Source: Batillaria attramentaria (Eukaryota > Mollusca > Gastropoda > Batillariidae). Taken from it: DNA of 64,000 nucleotides. Below are positions 24,673 through 32,870 of the stretch, one piece after another (position 1 is the stretch's first letter; every line of letters starts with the position of its first letter). The notes beneath the pieces were generated by a model. The model was not told the origin of the DNA. It searched no databases and saw only the letters and a list, made by a program, of their open reading frames with translations. The stretch covers positions 368,501 through 432,500 of the forward strand of contig JACVVK020000448.1 in the NCBI GenBank assembly GCA_018292915.2. Direction: 5' to 3'. The translations under genes and the position numbers were made by a program.

Positions 24673-26905
24673 GTGTGCGTATTTGCAGGGCACACATGAG
24701 CATGTGTTTTCTTGTTGGTTTCGCGTTGTGGTGTTTGCTATGCTGTTCTTGCTTTTGCCATTTAATTTTGAAAGGAAAGGAAATTTGGATGAAAACTGCC
24801 TAACGACCGAAAATTCCTCAGCCTTGTACCAGTACCTGTCAGGAAGCAGGGTGGGCCACAGGGTTGGGGAGTCACACTGCAGCAGCTGTAAAGGATCTGA
24901 AGGAGCTGTAAGAATAATTGTAAAAAAATTAATGAATGAATGGGGGAAAAAAATGCTCGTCCACTGGGCTTCATATCCACCTTGGGCATCGGTTCGCTTC
25001 AATTTTGAAATGTTCCGATTACTTTCTCACAAAGGAAGACATACGTCCTATCATGTCTGCGCTACAGTCATTTTATGAATATATATATATGATAAACCTA
25101 CTAAGTAAATTTAGGGTTATGCACCAGAGTCCTCACTGAAAAAAAATTAATTCATGTCTGCGTGGATTTAAATTTGGCTTGGTGAGCGTGTTGCACTTAG
25201 AATCTTAGATCACCCTTGTGATTGCTGCAAAAATAGTCGCTAAGGAACCTACATTTTGAATGATTTTTTTAGACGGCAAAAAACAAAAAAACAAAAAAGG
25301 GATACTTATGCGCGGTACGAAATGTACTTTTTCAGTGAGCTAGGACATCCTATTATAGTTCTCACACATTTGAAGACCTGCATAAACTTCACAATCACAG
25401 GTATATGAATGGAAGGTGGGTGAATGTGCATGCCTCTGCATGTGTTTTTAGTACAGCATGTCATCTTTTGGGAGAGCAGAGCTTTATAAGAACTACTGTA
25501 CTTCTCTTATTTTTTTATTTTTCAACAAATCCCAACAGTTTTATTATCACCCTTATAAACAGTAACAGCTATGTTCACAAAACTGCCACCTTTCCCAAAA
25601 CACAATCAAAAACTGTGTTTGAAGCAAAGACCTCAAAGTGCATGTAGTTAGGACATCATTATTCAAAGGAATCACAGCATTGGTAAACAATTCTGCATAC
25701 ACTTTGCTTGACTGTTCCTGGTGACAGTATCTTCACCATCGCACACTTCATTGTACACTGTGCTGTGAAACCGGCAGGGCCAGACAGCAATGTGGACTTC
25801 TTTTTTTCTTTTTAATAATAAATAATAATAATAATAATAATGAGGAATTCTATAGCGCCTAATCTCCGGAGCCGGGGCTCTAGGCGCTTTACAAATGTAT
25901 ACAAAAGGTGATAAATAAACACATAACTGAGTAATAGATAAATAATCAACTAAATAAATGCGAATAAAAGCGTACATACATAGATACATACACTACATAC
26001 ATATAGTCAGACATACAGTCAGTCATACAAACAAGCACTGACACCTACATACATACCAACATCCGATACACACAAACCAATAGAAAAAATTTTTTGAAAA
26101 GAAAATAAATCAATAAAAATAAAAATTTATTACAAAACACCATCTTCGAAGGATCTTCAAAAGGACTCACTGAGCCAAAAACTACTTCTCATGATTATTA
26201 CTGTTAACAGCTTGATTATCATTATCATTACTATTCACCTGACACATTGAGGGTGCCCCCAGCAGGACATGGTGACCAGCCCGGCTGACTCTTGGTGGTG
26301 GTTGCCTCCGTCTTTCTACTGTCATGTTCCTTCGTCAGGTTGTCAAACCACAACTCACACACAGGACCCAACTCTGTGAAGTGTCATCAAAAAACGAGCC
26401 ATTCAAATTAAAGTAAAAGAAGATGAAATTAATATTGGCATTAAATATATATATATATTAAATTAATACAAACACAGCCATTTTGGTATCATTACATTCA
26501 TTATCACATGGTAACAAAAGGCCAATCAGTATCACTTTGCCAAGATGATTTTTGTTTTATGCAAACTAAGGTTTCAATTCAATAACTGACAAAACATCAA
26601 CCGATTTGAAATCAAAGTTCAACCCAATTCCCCCAATTCCACATAGAGATGTGAAGGTCAGGGTATTAAGACCCACAGGTAAGGAAAACAAAAAACTGCC
26701 CATCTTCAAGCTCAAGAACACCAGTGTTACAAAGCATTGGAACTACTGATTACCTTTGTCAAGGTCATGAAGAGAAACTGACCGAGCCCAGTGCTGATGT
26801 TCACCATGCCTGCTGGAAGCAGAGGCTGTGATCTTCACTTGACAGCCACACTCCGTGCAATGATGCTTTTCACCCATCCTACTGGTTAACGATACACTGC
26901 TGCCA
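1..26905 (-). CDS. BRCA2: BRCA2 orthologue, 26 coding exons, 3' end outside window
   Basis: This gene encodes the recombination mediator that loads RAD51 on single-stranded DNA at breaks and stalled forks in the nucleus. Joined exons give 4,018 codons with no stop and with phase kept at every junction. Order of parts: PALB2-binding motif [12 protein letters not shown] (residues 43-54), a long disordered region, about 15 BRC repeats (within residues 1091-3167), a PhePP-like motif FQPPY, a helical domain ([13 protein letters not shown]), OB1 (TDGWY, LTVGQKI, ANSTRP), a coiled tower insertion, OB2 (TIWRP) and the start of OB3. Human BRCA2 has 3,418 residues, so this protein is longer, mainly through the BRC exon and an extended N-terminal exon. 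The C-terminal RAD51 and nuclear-localisation region lies beyond coordinate 1. Orthology is secure; exact ends of a few exons rest on splice consensus only. Confidence 0.97.
95..365 (+). mobile_element. SINE family C fragment, 5'-truncated, in BRCA2 intron
   Basis: The stretch from ATGCTTTGGAAATGTTCAGC to CAATACTCATTATTATT is the same, with small changes, as the 3' half of the element at 42026-42450. It ends in an (ATT)n tail and lacks the tRNA-like head. Confidence 0.8.
574..649 (-). CDS. BRCA2: BRCA2 exon 25, OB3
   Basis: Encodes [20 protein letters not shown] and WGGLQ, matching human [20 protein letters not shown]. Acceptor TTTCAG, donor GTACTG, phase 0 out. Confidence 0.92.
765..990. 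repeat. Poly-T/poly-G tract and dispersed GGCCCGCATGT repeat
   Basis: A T12 run passes into a run of about 23 G. From about 806 a block starting CAGGGCCCGCATGTA and containing TAGCCCCGGGTTAGAGTCTA recurs at 49849-50030, so it is a dispersed repeat. Confidence 0.75.
1341..1429 (-). CDS. BRCA2: BRCA2 exon 24, OB3 start
   Basis: Encodes [20 protein letters not shown] and GLVITVRTA, matching human EVDLIGFVVSVVKKT. Of two possible donors I chose GTGAGT because it alone keeps phase with exon 25. Confidence 0.9.
1740..2423. repeat. 44-bp minisatellite overlapping a BRCA2 splice donor
   Basis: From 2061 to 2413 the 44-bp unit ACCTCACGACAAACACAATG and on repeats eight times with few changes. Degenerate units run down to about 1740. 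The last unit runs into the end of BRCA2 exon 23, so each unit carries a copy of its 5' splice-site context. Confidence 0.95.
2415..2523 (-). CDS. BRCA2: BRCA2 exon 23, OB2 end
   Basis: Encodes [20 protein letters not shown] and LDLVYEPRE, matching human [20 protein letters not shown] and LFQIYQPRE. The donor GTCTGT lies inside the first unit of a 44-bp minisatellite. Confidence 0.94.
2866..2962 (-). CDS. BRCA2: BRCA2 exon 22, OB2
   Basis: Encodes [20 protein letters not shown] and YRMFTLTAS, matching human [20 protein letters not shown]. Donor GTATGG. Confidence 0.96.
3101..3160. repeat. (GT)n(GC)n microsatellite
   Basis: Dinucleotide run in the BRCA2 intron between exons 21 and 22. Confidence 0.95.
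3396..3471 (-). CDS. BRCA2: BRCA2 exon 21, OB2 resumes
   Basis: Encodes [18 protein letters not shown], comparable to human RDVTTVWKLRIVSYSKKE. It ends in a run of seven A at a GTGTGT donor, in phase 1; joining to exon 22 rebuilds [12 protein letters not shown]. Confidence 0.9.
3687..3806 (-). CDS. BRCA2: BRCA2 exon 20, tower return helix
   Basis: Encodes [20 protein letters not shown] and a Gln-rich helix, the second tower stem. Residues 3812-3851. Confidence 0.93.
4112..4343. repeat. 116-bp tandem duplication in BRCA2 intron
   Basis: The segment beginning GTAGTGAGCAAAGACCAGAG occurs at 4112 and again at 4228, nearly identical through about 116 bp each. It lies between exons 19 and 20. Confidence 0.93.
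4463..4572 (-). CDS. BRCA2: BRCA2 exon 19, tower domain
   Basis: Encodes [20 protein letters not shown] and on, aligned with human [20 protein letters not shown]. This is the three-helix bundle region of the tower. Phase 0 out. Confidence 0.95.
4704..4854 (-). CDS. BRCA2: BRCA2 exon 18, tower domain stem
   Basis: Encodes a charged helix ([20 protein letters not shown] and on), the first tower stem inserted in OB2. Donor GTAAGT, ends in phase 1. Confidence 0.94.
4997..5400 (-). mobile_element. LINE C-terminal fragment in BRCA2 intron
   Basis: The minus strand encodes about 127 residues including [31 protein letters not shown] and [16 protein letters not shown]. This is the typical C-terminal tail of non-LTR retrotransposon reverse transcriptases in many invertebrates. 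The RT core is missing, so it is a dead fragment in the intron between exons 17 and 18. Confidence 0.85.
5941..6236. mobile_element. CAGGG-type small DNA transposon (6-bp TSD CTCTCA)
   Basis: Perfect 15-bp terminal inverted repeats CAGGGGTGCCACTTT flank 296 bp. Direct repeats CTCTCA lie at 5935-5940 and 6237-6242. The inside holds repeated CCGGAAAA/GCCGG motifs and a poly-G run. It has no ORF, so it is non-autonomous and hAT-like by its TIR. Confidence 0.9.
6321..6500 (-). CDS. BRCA2: BRCA2 exon 17, OB1 end
   Basis: Encodes [16 protein letters not shown] and then [17 protein letters not shown], matching human LMLKISANSTRP and GNVGCVDVIIQRAYPI. Residues 3665-3724, phase 0 at both ends. Confidence 0.97.
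7067..7225 (-). CDS. BRCA2: BRCA2 exon 16, OB1
   Basis: Encodes [16 protein letters not shown] and then [18 protein letters not shown], the OB1 core. Residues 3612-3664, phase 0 at both ends. Confidence 0.97.
7410..7503 (-). CDS. BRCA2: BRCA2 exon 15, OB1 start
   Basis: Encodes [20 protein letters not shown] and on, matching human [20 protein letters not shown], the first strand of OB1. Phase 0 out. Confidence 0.96.
7789..7860 (-). CDS. BRCA2: BRCA2 exon 14
   Basis: Encodes [19 protein letters not shown], matching human LSPERVLLQLKYRYDTEID. The acceptor is the less common ATTATAG form spelled AATAG; donor GTAACC. Confidence 0.95.
8349..8477 (-). CDS. BRCA2: BRCA2 exon 13, helical domain part 2
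   Basis: Encodes [20 protein letters not shown] and then [20 protein letters not shown]. This is the most conserved block of the helical domain, where DSS1 contacts are made in vertebrates. Confidence 0.97.
9021..9196 (-). CDS. BRCA2: BRCA2 exon 12, helical domain part 1
   Basis: Encodes residues 3455-3512. FRFFLPSFY and then [17 protein letters not shown] match human FQFHTEDYF and then LIPSNDGKAGKEEFYR. Acceptor GATTCAG, donor GTGAAA. A CAGGG-type transposon lies 42 bp upstream of the acceptor. Confidence 0.96.
9239..9530. mobile_element. CAGGG-type small DNA transposon (6-bp TSD AAATAT)
   Basis: TIRs CAGGGATGACAACA bound 292 bp, with AAATAT at 9233-9238 and 9531-9536. CGGAGAT motifs repeat near the right end. 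It lies 42 bp upstream (in gene sense) of the exon 12 acceptor of BRCA2. Confidence 0.9.
9674..9868. mobile_element. CAGGG-type small DNA transposon (6-bp TSD TAGATC)
   Basis: TIRs CAGGGTTGCACATTT bound 195 bp, with TAGATC at 9668-9673 and 9869-9874. Inside are several AGGACAttnTGTCCTAT small palindromes, as expected for subterminal transposase-binding repeats. Confidence 0.9.
10085..10823 (-). CDS. BRCA2: BRCA2 exon 11, PhePP-like motif and helical-domain lead-in
   Basis: Encodes residues 3208-3454. [12 protein letters not shown] corresponds to human VFVPPFKTKSHF (PhePP motif, linked to DMC1 in mammals). The end, [19 protein letters not shown], aligns with human ARDIQDMRIKKKQRQRVFP. The middle is Ser/Thr/Gln-rich. 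Donor GTAGGT, phase 0 out. Confidence 0.93.
11234..11300 (-). CDS. BRCA2: BRCA2 exon 10
   Basis: Encodes [20 protein letters not shown], comparable to human GTIKDRRLFMHHVSLEP. Acceptor TTTCAG, donor GTAAGC, ends in phase 2. Confidence 0.9.
11944..11997 (-). CDS. BRCA2: BRCA2 exon 9
   Basis: A 54-nt exon ([18 protein letters not shown]), at the position of human GEPSIKRNLLNEF. Acceptor TTGCAG, donor GTTTGT, phase 1 at both ends. Confidence 0.85.
12325..18556 (-). CDS. BRCA2: BRCA2 exon 8, BRC-repeat exon (6,232 nt)
   Basis: It encodes residues 1091-3167 in one open frame. BRC repeats bind RAD51 by an FxTA motif that mimics the RAD51 oligomer contact. Three divergent repeats lie at 16920-17368 ([18 protein letters not shown] and GFSTARGKS cores). 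Twelve more lie at 12725-14925, most with the core [20 protein letters not shown] followed by LFHDD or similar. A further degenerate unit at about 17475-17535 lacks FxTA. Vertebrate BRCA2 has eight. The exon ends at a GTTTGT donor at 12323-12324 after the codons for HTMLK. The frame stays open past the donor to 12215, but that stretch is intron. Confidence 0.97.
18889..19069 (-). CDS. BRCA2: BRCA2 exon 7
   Basis: Encodes residues 1030-1090. [18 protein letters not shown] resembles the vertebrate block around STLKKKTNKFIYAI that precedes the BRC exon. Acceptor ATACCAG, donor GTAATT, phase 0 out. Confidence 0.93.
19536..20916. mobile_element. CAGGG-type DNA transposon with nested insertion (6-bp TSD TATAAA)
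   Basis: TIRs CAGGGATGGATTT and CAGGGATCGATTT face each other, with TATAAA at 19530-19535 and 20917-20922. GAGACA-type motifs repeat near both ends. About 904 bp of the 1,381 bp is a second element inserted within it. It occupies the BRCA2 intron between exons 6 and 7. Confidence 0.85.
19652..20555. mobile_element. Nested inverted-repeat element
   Basis: CTGGGGACCTATGCATGGAC at 19652 faces its inverted copy ending at 20555, giving about 27 bp with one mismatch. A second, inner copy of TATGCATGGACAC lies at about 19733 and an inverted counterpart at about 20447. GCCTAAA/GTAGGC motifs repeat inside. No coding sequence or clear target duplication is seen. Confidence 0.8.
21030..23557 (-). CDS. 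BRCA2: BRCA2 exon 6, large low-complexity exon
   Basis: An open 2,528-nt exon encoding residues 188-1029, rich in Ser, Thr and charged residues and probably disordered. It stands where vertebrates have the N-terminal exon 10 region. A basic patch, with [13 protein letters not shown] followed by SKRRAS, is notable. No folded domain is recognised. Acceptor CCTAG, donor GTAAAG, phase 0 in and phase 2 out. Confidence 0.92.
23803..23834 (-). CDS. BRCA2: BRCA2 exon 5, 32-nt microexon
   Basis: Encodes [11 protein letters not shown], residues 177-187. Acceptor TTTGCAG, donor GTAGGT. Its phases join exon 4 (phase 1) to exon 6 (phase 0). Confidence 0.85.
24182..24381 (-). CDS. BRCA2: BRCA2 exon 4, conserved MSWSSSLATPP-like motif
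   Basis: It encodes about residues 110-176. [16 protein letters not shown] aligns with human MSWSSSLATPPTLSST, a conserved N-terminal motif. The donor GTATGG runs almost at once into a (TG)n tract. Confidence 0.93.
24604..24671. repeat. (GT)n microsatellite; second (CA)n tract at 24127-24175
   Basis: Both tracts lie in BRCA2 introns beside exon 4. The 24127-24175 tract begins within a few bases of the exon 4 donor. Confidence 0.95.
24836..24905 (-). CDS. BRCA2: BRCA2 exon 3
   Basis: A 70-nt exon encoding residues 87-109 ([11 protein letters not shown] and on). Phase fits both neighbours. Acceptor CTTACAG, donor GTACTG. No domain is recognised. Confidence 0.85.
24906..26238. other. BRCA2 intron between exons 2 and 3
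   Basis: It is AT-rich. An (AAT)n tract at 25816-25840 is followed by GAGGAATTCTATAGCGCCTA and GGCGCTTTACAAAT, a motif pair typical of retroposon tails. Nothing coding is seen. Confidence 0.6.
26239..26373 (-). CDS. BRCA2: BRCA2 exon 2, PALB2-binding motif
   Basis: It encodes residues 42-86. [12 protein letters not shown] aligns with human LGPISLNWFEEL, the helix that docks on the PALB2 WD40 domain. The key Trp (W50) and Phe (F51) are kept. Acceptor TTCACAG, donor GTGAAT, ends in phase 1. Confidence 0.95.
26754..26905 (-). CDS. BRCA2: BRCA2 coding exon 1, start codon
   Basis: The start codon is at 26877-26875, so bases 26878-26905 are 5' untranslated. The exon encodes residues 1-41 and ends in phase 1 at a GTAATC donor. 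The acceptor TTTTCCAG lies upstream, so at least one non-coding exon precedes it. The N-terminus has the cysteine cluster CTECGC, with no assigned function. The tail LHDLDKE leads into the PALB2 motif, as in vertebrates. Confidence 0.9.
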
Positions 26906-27201
26906 CTGGAAAACAAGATTATTTCGCCAATTCATTCTTGCGTCAGCACAGCAGTTCAAGCAAGAGCTAGCATTATTTGTTTTTAAAGAAATAATTCCTT
27001 TCTTTTACAACCTGCATTTGGCGTATCATGGTATGGTGTACATTTAAACTGTCCGTATACGAGGGATGCGATGTTGTGGATAAATCATTGAATGCAACGA
27101 TCACAGGCGGTATAAATTATAATTAAAGAAACGGCAAACTGAGGGTCAGTGTTACGCACTTTGCTGCAAGACTGTTGGGGTGGCATAACGCTTAGTATTA
27201 C

Positions 27202-27312
27202 CTCGAACGGTGTTACATATCGTGCATTCCCCGGGAAAATCCACGCTTCAAAGCGTTCTTCTTTGCTTTCGCTGTCTGGTCGTCCTTCGAGGGCAGAGAT
27301 CGTAAATGGCGC
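27202..27312 (-). promoter_or_regulatory. Possible BRCA2 non-coding first exon or promoter
   Basis: BRCA2 coding exon 1 begins at an acceptor, so a 5' exon must lie upstream. On the minus strand a GTAATA donor follows TTCGAG at 27201-27202, and a GGCGCCATTT element resembling a core-promoter YY1-type site lies at about 27305. This is a guess from position and motifs only. Confidence 0.25.
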
Positions 27313-27564
27313 CGAAGCGTACCAAAAATATGGATCGGAGAAAGAGCTTCATTTTTATGTTGTATTATTTGATGCAAATGCTAACTGACCATAGGACGAT
27401 TAAACAACTTTGATAATTGTTACTTCTGTAGAACCACCATCGGTGTGTGTGTGTGTGTGCTATGTCAATACTATTACAGTGGATATCTGACAACTAAGGC
27501 CTCCCTCCCAGTTACTGAGACCGCGATAGCATCTTGGATTCGTGACGATGATCGATGTAACCAA

Positions 27565-27602
<38 letters not shown>

Positions 27603-28051
27603 CGGTGAACACGCTGGACAAATTCAACATTGTACAATAACTTGAGTTGTAAGCCGGGTTTCTTGACGAGGTGTTGTAACTGATTCTGCGAACTCCTGCG
27701 CAGGCCACAACTGACCGCTGCAGCTGAGAGGGGCCTGGGCCGGTGCACAATGCGAGCGAAAACTGAATTACGCCGCTGGCACCGATCCTACTAATTAACC
27801 GAAAACAACCGAAACGACCGAAAACAACCGTAAACAACTCTTAATACTGATAGAATGCGGTTAAAACATAGAAATAACAACACACAAACATGATTAAAGG
27901 TGAAAAAAGAGGCATCAACAAAGCTAAAAGAAAAAAGGTGATATTACAGAAAATCAGTAATCAGTCCGGGATGTCAATGACTGATATACAACCATTTGAA
28001 CCGCCAACAGCAGTCATGTTTTTTAAACAACACCCACCAGAGGCACTCCTG

Positions 28052-28112
<61 letters not shown>

Positions 28113-28400
28113 CGGAGAGAGAGCCTGAACAAACTTTATTTTCCAACGGAAGTGATTTAACCAAACAATGTTAATTTTCAATCAGCCGTTGCTACACAAA
28201 CAAGGAGGAACGGCCCCGTCCTACAAAGTTGTTTCTCCAAACTTCATTTTATTTTGTCTGTTTTGTTGTTATTGTTGCCGGTTCTCCCCTCTCCAAGTTA
28301 TGACACTAGATCCTCTACGACCTCGACCGATTAGCCACGTGACTCAGTGGGGGTGGGGCCGGGTGGGGGAAGAAGGGAGAGAGAGAGAGAGGGTGGGTGG
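27312..28400. other. Intergenic, microsatellites and a diverged repeat
   Basis: Holds (CA)n at 27569-27598 and (GT)n(GA)n at 28053-28107. A block at 27672-27790 resembles 30378-30470 (shared GCGCAGGYCACAACTG). The GA tract is followed by AACTTTATTTTCCAA, the inverted tail of the LINE at 38519-40645. No gene seen. Confidence 0.6.
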
Positions 28401-28406
28401 GTGGGT

Positions 28407-28564
28407 GTTTAGGAGTTTAACGTCCTTTTTCCCCCCATAAGGGTGATATCAAAGACGGGGCAACGAGAAAAAGGCCAGCACAAATATTTGGCCCCAGCGG
28501 CCGGGATTCGAACTCTCGGCCCAAGCAATGAAAGTCCAACGCTCTACCATTCGGCCACCCTGGG
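28407..28564 (-). mobile_element. tRNA-Leu-like SINE (family B), copy 1
   Basis: Reading on the minus strand, a tRNA-like head (GTGGCCGAATGGTAGAGCGT, then the box-B GAGTTCGAATCC form) is followed by CCAAATATTTGTGCTGGCC and a tail GATATCACCCTTA and ACGTTAAAC. (GA)n flanks both ends. Confidence 0.88.
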
Positions 28565-28569
28565 AGAGA

Positions 28570-29020
28570 GAGAGAGAGAGAGACGTCAGTTCCGTGAACT
28601 AAACATTTGACGTCAACCTCAGGCAGGTCGTCATACAGAGAGAGAGAGAGAGATGACGTCAATTCCGTGAAGTAAACTTTTGACGTCAGCCTCTAGCACT
28701 GAGATCGTTTGAGGATGCTTGTTCAGTCTTGTGATTACCCTATTTGTTGGCTTTGTGACTTCTCCGACTGAATTATTTTTCACATGAAATCTGGAAGGTC
28801 TAGAGGGCTGATGAAATGTCGGAAGCAGTGACGATACTTGCAGATTTTGTCTGTGAACCAAACATTTGACGTCAGCCTCACGCTGCTCGTCTGACAGATG
28901 ATACTTCTACATATCTTGTGATTTCCTTGTTGCTTTTGTGACTTCCGTGACTGAATTAATTTTTACATAAAATCTGGAAGATCTGGAGAGCTGATGAAAC
29001 GTGGACTTAAGTGCCTTGGA
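28570..29020. repeat. Roughly 200-bp tandem repeat with TGACGTCA motifs
   Basis: Units near 28590, 28660 and 28860 share CCGTGAA, ACTAAACATTTGACGTCA and ATCTGGAAGRTCTRGAG blocks. Each carries a palindrome identical or close to the CRE/AP-1-type site TGACGTCA. Confidence 0.75.
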
Positions 29021-29539
29021 TTGTACTTACGAAATTGCAAAATTGGAACTTTTTTGACCGGCGCTACTCGCAGAAACGTGAAAAATGTGTTTATCTAAAA
29101 GCTCTGCTATTCTTAATACTAAAGCTATAATAGTGCAGTAGTTCATGTCATATGTGCAGTTGGCACAAGTGACAAAAATACCGGAATGATGAGTAATTTG
29201 AAGGAGTCTTTTCATAGATATTTGGCCTTATATGCAAACCACCCCTACCTCGGAAATATTTTTCTTACACAAAACCTGTCAGAGCTACAGAGCTGTGCTA
29301 CGAAAACAGGCAGTATAATTGGATGATCTTCCCAATTTCAGAAAATGAAGCCATTTGAACATTTTTTGCGAAAAAATTCGTAACATGACCGATTTTTTAA
29401 AATCGGCGATAACTCTTCTGAAAATGCAGTAGGCTAAAAATCGTGAAAGGTAGGTCTGGAGAAGGTGATTTCCCATTTTATCTCAAAGTAAAAAGGCCTC
29501 CAACGAGGTGGTTTAGGAGATAGCCATCATTACATCCGT

Positions 29540-29540
<1 letters not shown>
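29021..29540. other. Intergenic, no gene seen
   Basis: Low-complexity and AT-rich DNA with a weakly similar extra unit of the preceding repeat at about 29225-29300. Confidence 0.5.
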
Positions 29541-30060
<520 letters not shown>

Positions 30061-30185
30061 CGCGCCCGGTTCGGCCGGCTCAATGTTTGTAACTGTATGA
30101 TTTCACGTTTATTGTTTTGTCTGAGCAGACACTGCAATTTCCTTTCGAGGGACGAATAAAGCCATGTGATATCTTATCTTAACGG
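30061..30185 (+). mobile_element. LINE 3' tail remnant
   Basis: The block ends GGGACGAATAAAGCCATGTG ATATCTTATCTTA, the typical polyadenylation-like end of CR1/Jockey-group LINEs, right after a microsatellite. Confidence 0.5.
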
Positions 30186-30489
30186 GATTTCGGCTGATTA
30201 ATTATGGATCGTTTGATTTCGGCTGATTAATTTTACTATTGATTGTTTCATTTCCATTGAGTTATCAGGAATTGTTCAATTTGGGCTAATTTATCGTTCA
30301 CTGTTCCCAAGGTAACTTCGACGTGACTTCCTAAGGTAAACCTCAACGGCACAACTTGACGCCGTGTCGTCTTGTGATGTCGATTACATCGTGAACTCCA
30401 GCGCAGGTCACAACTGCAGCTGTAAGGGGCCTGAGTGCACGACGCGAGGGAAAAAATTACGGTGGCACTGTCACTGAGTGTTATCTCAG

Positions 30490-31159
30490 TAGTGACTTTT
30501 TAGTATTTGATTAGACTTCAGCCTTTTCATCCGGCCTTACGTACAACTGTGTCACCTCCTCCTGTCCTCCATAACTGTCTTCTTTGCTTCAGCTTTACAC
30601 TCCATCTAGACAACTTCGTTCTGCTGCTGACACTCGGAAACTGACTCCGTGTCCCCCATGTCAAAACAAAGACCTTTGGTCAGCGTAGTTATTCATACCA
30701 GGGTCCGACTTGTTGGAATGATCTCCCAGTCTCGATCAGATAATTATGCAGACACAAAACTATCTTTCAATACAAATTTGAAAACCCACCTCTTCACAGC
30801 ATTCAACCAATAACTGTTGCCACATCTTCATCTTGCTGGTCAAGTTTGAAGTCATAGGTCGAGCTGACCTTTGTACTGCAAAAATTGTGCACACTGAAAA
30901 CGGGGTTCCTTCTATATACCATGCCAGTTTTCCTGTTCTCCAGTGGACGCTGTAATATAAACAAAAAGGGCCGTCTGGCCTAGCCATTGGGGCCTGGCGG
31001 ACCGGGCGGGAAATATAAACGAGCTGTCCGAGGCACGCGTTAGCTGTCGGTCCGGTGGGTTAAGTGAGTGCCGGCCACTGCGCCAGACGTGTATGTTTTG
31101 GTAAACAAGTAAACTGTTAGGGTTAACCCTAGGGTGATCGCATAGAGGCGCTTGTCCTG

Positions 31160-31243
<84 letters not shown>

Positions 31244-31423
31244 GCCAGGGGCAGCCCGTGTATGATGCTGCATGTCATGTGTTTTTAGTTAAATGTATGT
31301 GTGGAGGCATGTCGTGTGTATTTCTGGGTGAGTGAGTGTGCGTTCTTTGTAAGGCGCCCTGAGCTCCCGCGAGAGGGAGGGCGTCCCGTAAGTACCCATT
31401 TTATTACTATTATTATTATTTTA
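30490..31423 (+). mobile_element. Decayed LINE 3' end
   Basis: Broken frames between 30596 and 30815 resemble the C-terminal end of LINE RT proteins: TPSRQLRSAADTRKL, then LVSVVIHTRV-type and KTHLFTAFNQ pieces. A (GT)n tract at 31163-31241 interrupts the 3' part. The end has GTAAGGCGCCCTGAGC and an ATT-rich tail. Several stops and shifts show it is dead. Confidence 0.65.
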
Positions 31424-31860
31424 AGATTGCCCCAACCGGCTAACCGGCGCAGGTGATGCATTACTTATATTTCAGGACATGACTGAGCCCGGCACTACGA
31501 ACTCACGAGTATGCCAGGACAAAAACATGCTAGGACAGAATGGCTTTGCCAGCGATCGTGAACTGTACTTTGTGTCATGGCAGCTACGAGGGGAGTGCTT
31601 GATGTGTGATATACCGTCACGTCGTCACGCTATGGACGATGGTGACCGTGTCATAAAGTAATGTCAGTAATGATTACCATTTTCCATGCTCAAACTGTGG
31701 TTACTTTCCGTTTTACATTATGTTTACTGAAATATATTTACGCCCTGCCAATCAATTAATTAAACAAGTATAAATTGTTTTGTCTTTCTGTTCCTGTGAC
31801 CGAACCGGTCTATACTGGTCATGCAGTATGTAATCACTGGAGTTCAATCTCTACAGACCT
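31424..31860. other. Intergenic, no gene seen
   Basis: One open frame of 60 codons with no recognisable similarity; otherwise AT-rich. Confidence 0.5.
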
Positions 31861-32870
31861 GCTGACAGATCCGTATCTAAAAATTCTCTTCTTTCGATGA
31901 ATTCGAATTAGAGTTGTATCGGCTTTGTCTAAGAATTTTTCTTTTTAAATAATATTTATTGGAATACTTTGTACGTTCTGCCGACAAAACAATAAAAAAA
32001 AGTTATTATTGTTTTATTTATTTTTCGCTAAAGTTAAATTTTTCCAAATTATTTCGTCTATAACATAAAATTTACAATAATCATGATTTAATTTTTTATG
32101 ATCTTTGGGCGCATTCTTTTTTAAACTCTATTTCTTCTTGTTTGTTGCTTAATTAAATAAAGGGAAGCAACTCGCCATTGTCGGCCCCAATAGCTATTGA
32201 TTTTTTTTTTCAACGAAAGTTTCACTTTGAAAGTTTTGTTGCCCCAGAACAAATGTGTAATTGGCCATACATGATTGTGCTTAACAATAGAAACTCGTAT
32301 TTTTGTTGACCCAGCAGCAACTTATGATGGTGTTCTCAATATTACATGTATCACAATGGTTAAAATTATGTTTCAAACTGACGGGTCAGGATCTCCCCTA
32401 TATTGAGGACCGCGATAGCCTCTCGGGTTCTGTCATCGTATTTTCCTTTTTAAATAATTTTTAGTGTAGTACCTTGTACGCTCTGCCGATGAAATAATTT
32501 AAAAAAAAGTTTTTATTGTTTTATTTGTTCTCCGCAAAAATTAGGTTTTTCCAAATTTTCTTGCCTAAAATATTAAATGAACAATAATCATGATTTAATT
32601 TTTTATGATCTTTGTCCACATTTTTGTTAAAACTCTATTTCTTTTTGTTTGTTGGTTAATTAAATAAAGGGAAACAACTCGCCATTTGTCGGCCCCTTTG
32701 CCTATGGCTATTGATTTTTTTTTTATTTTCAACGAAAGTTTCACTTTCTAAGTTTTGTTGCCCTAGAACAAATGTTTGATTGGCCATACAGGTGCCTAAC
32801 AATAGAAACTCGTATTTTTGGTGACTCAGCAGCAACTTATGATGGTGTTCTCCTTTATTTTTTGAGTTTC
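31861..32870. repeat. Two tandem units of about 506 bp
   Basis: GGGAAGCAACTCGCC at 32163 and GGGAAACAACTCGCC at 32669 mark the offset. Matching flanks include AATAATCATGATTTAATTTT, CAACGAAAGTTTCACTTT and AGCAGCAACTTATGATGGTG in both. The units have diverged by substitutions and small gaps. Confidence 0.88.
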
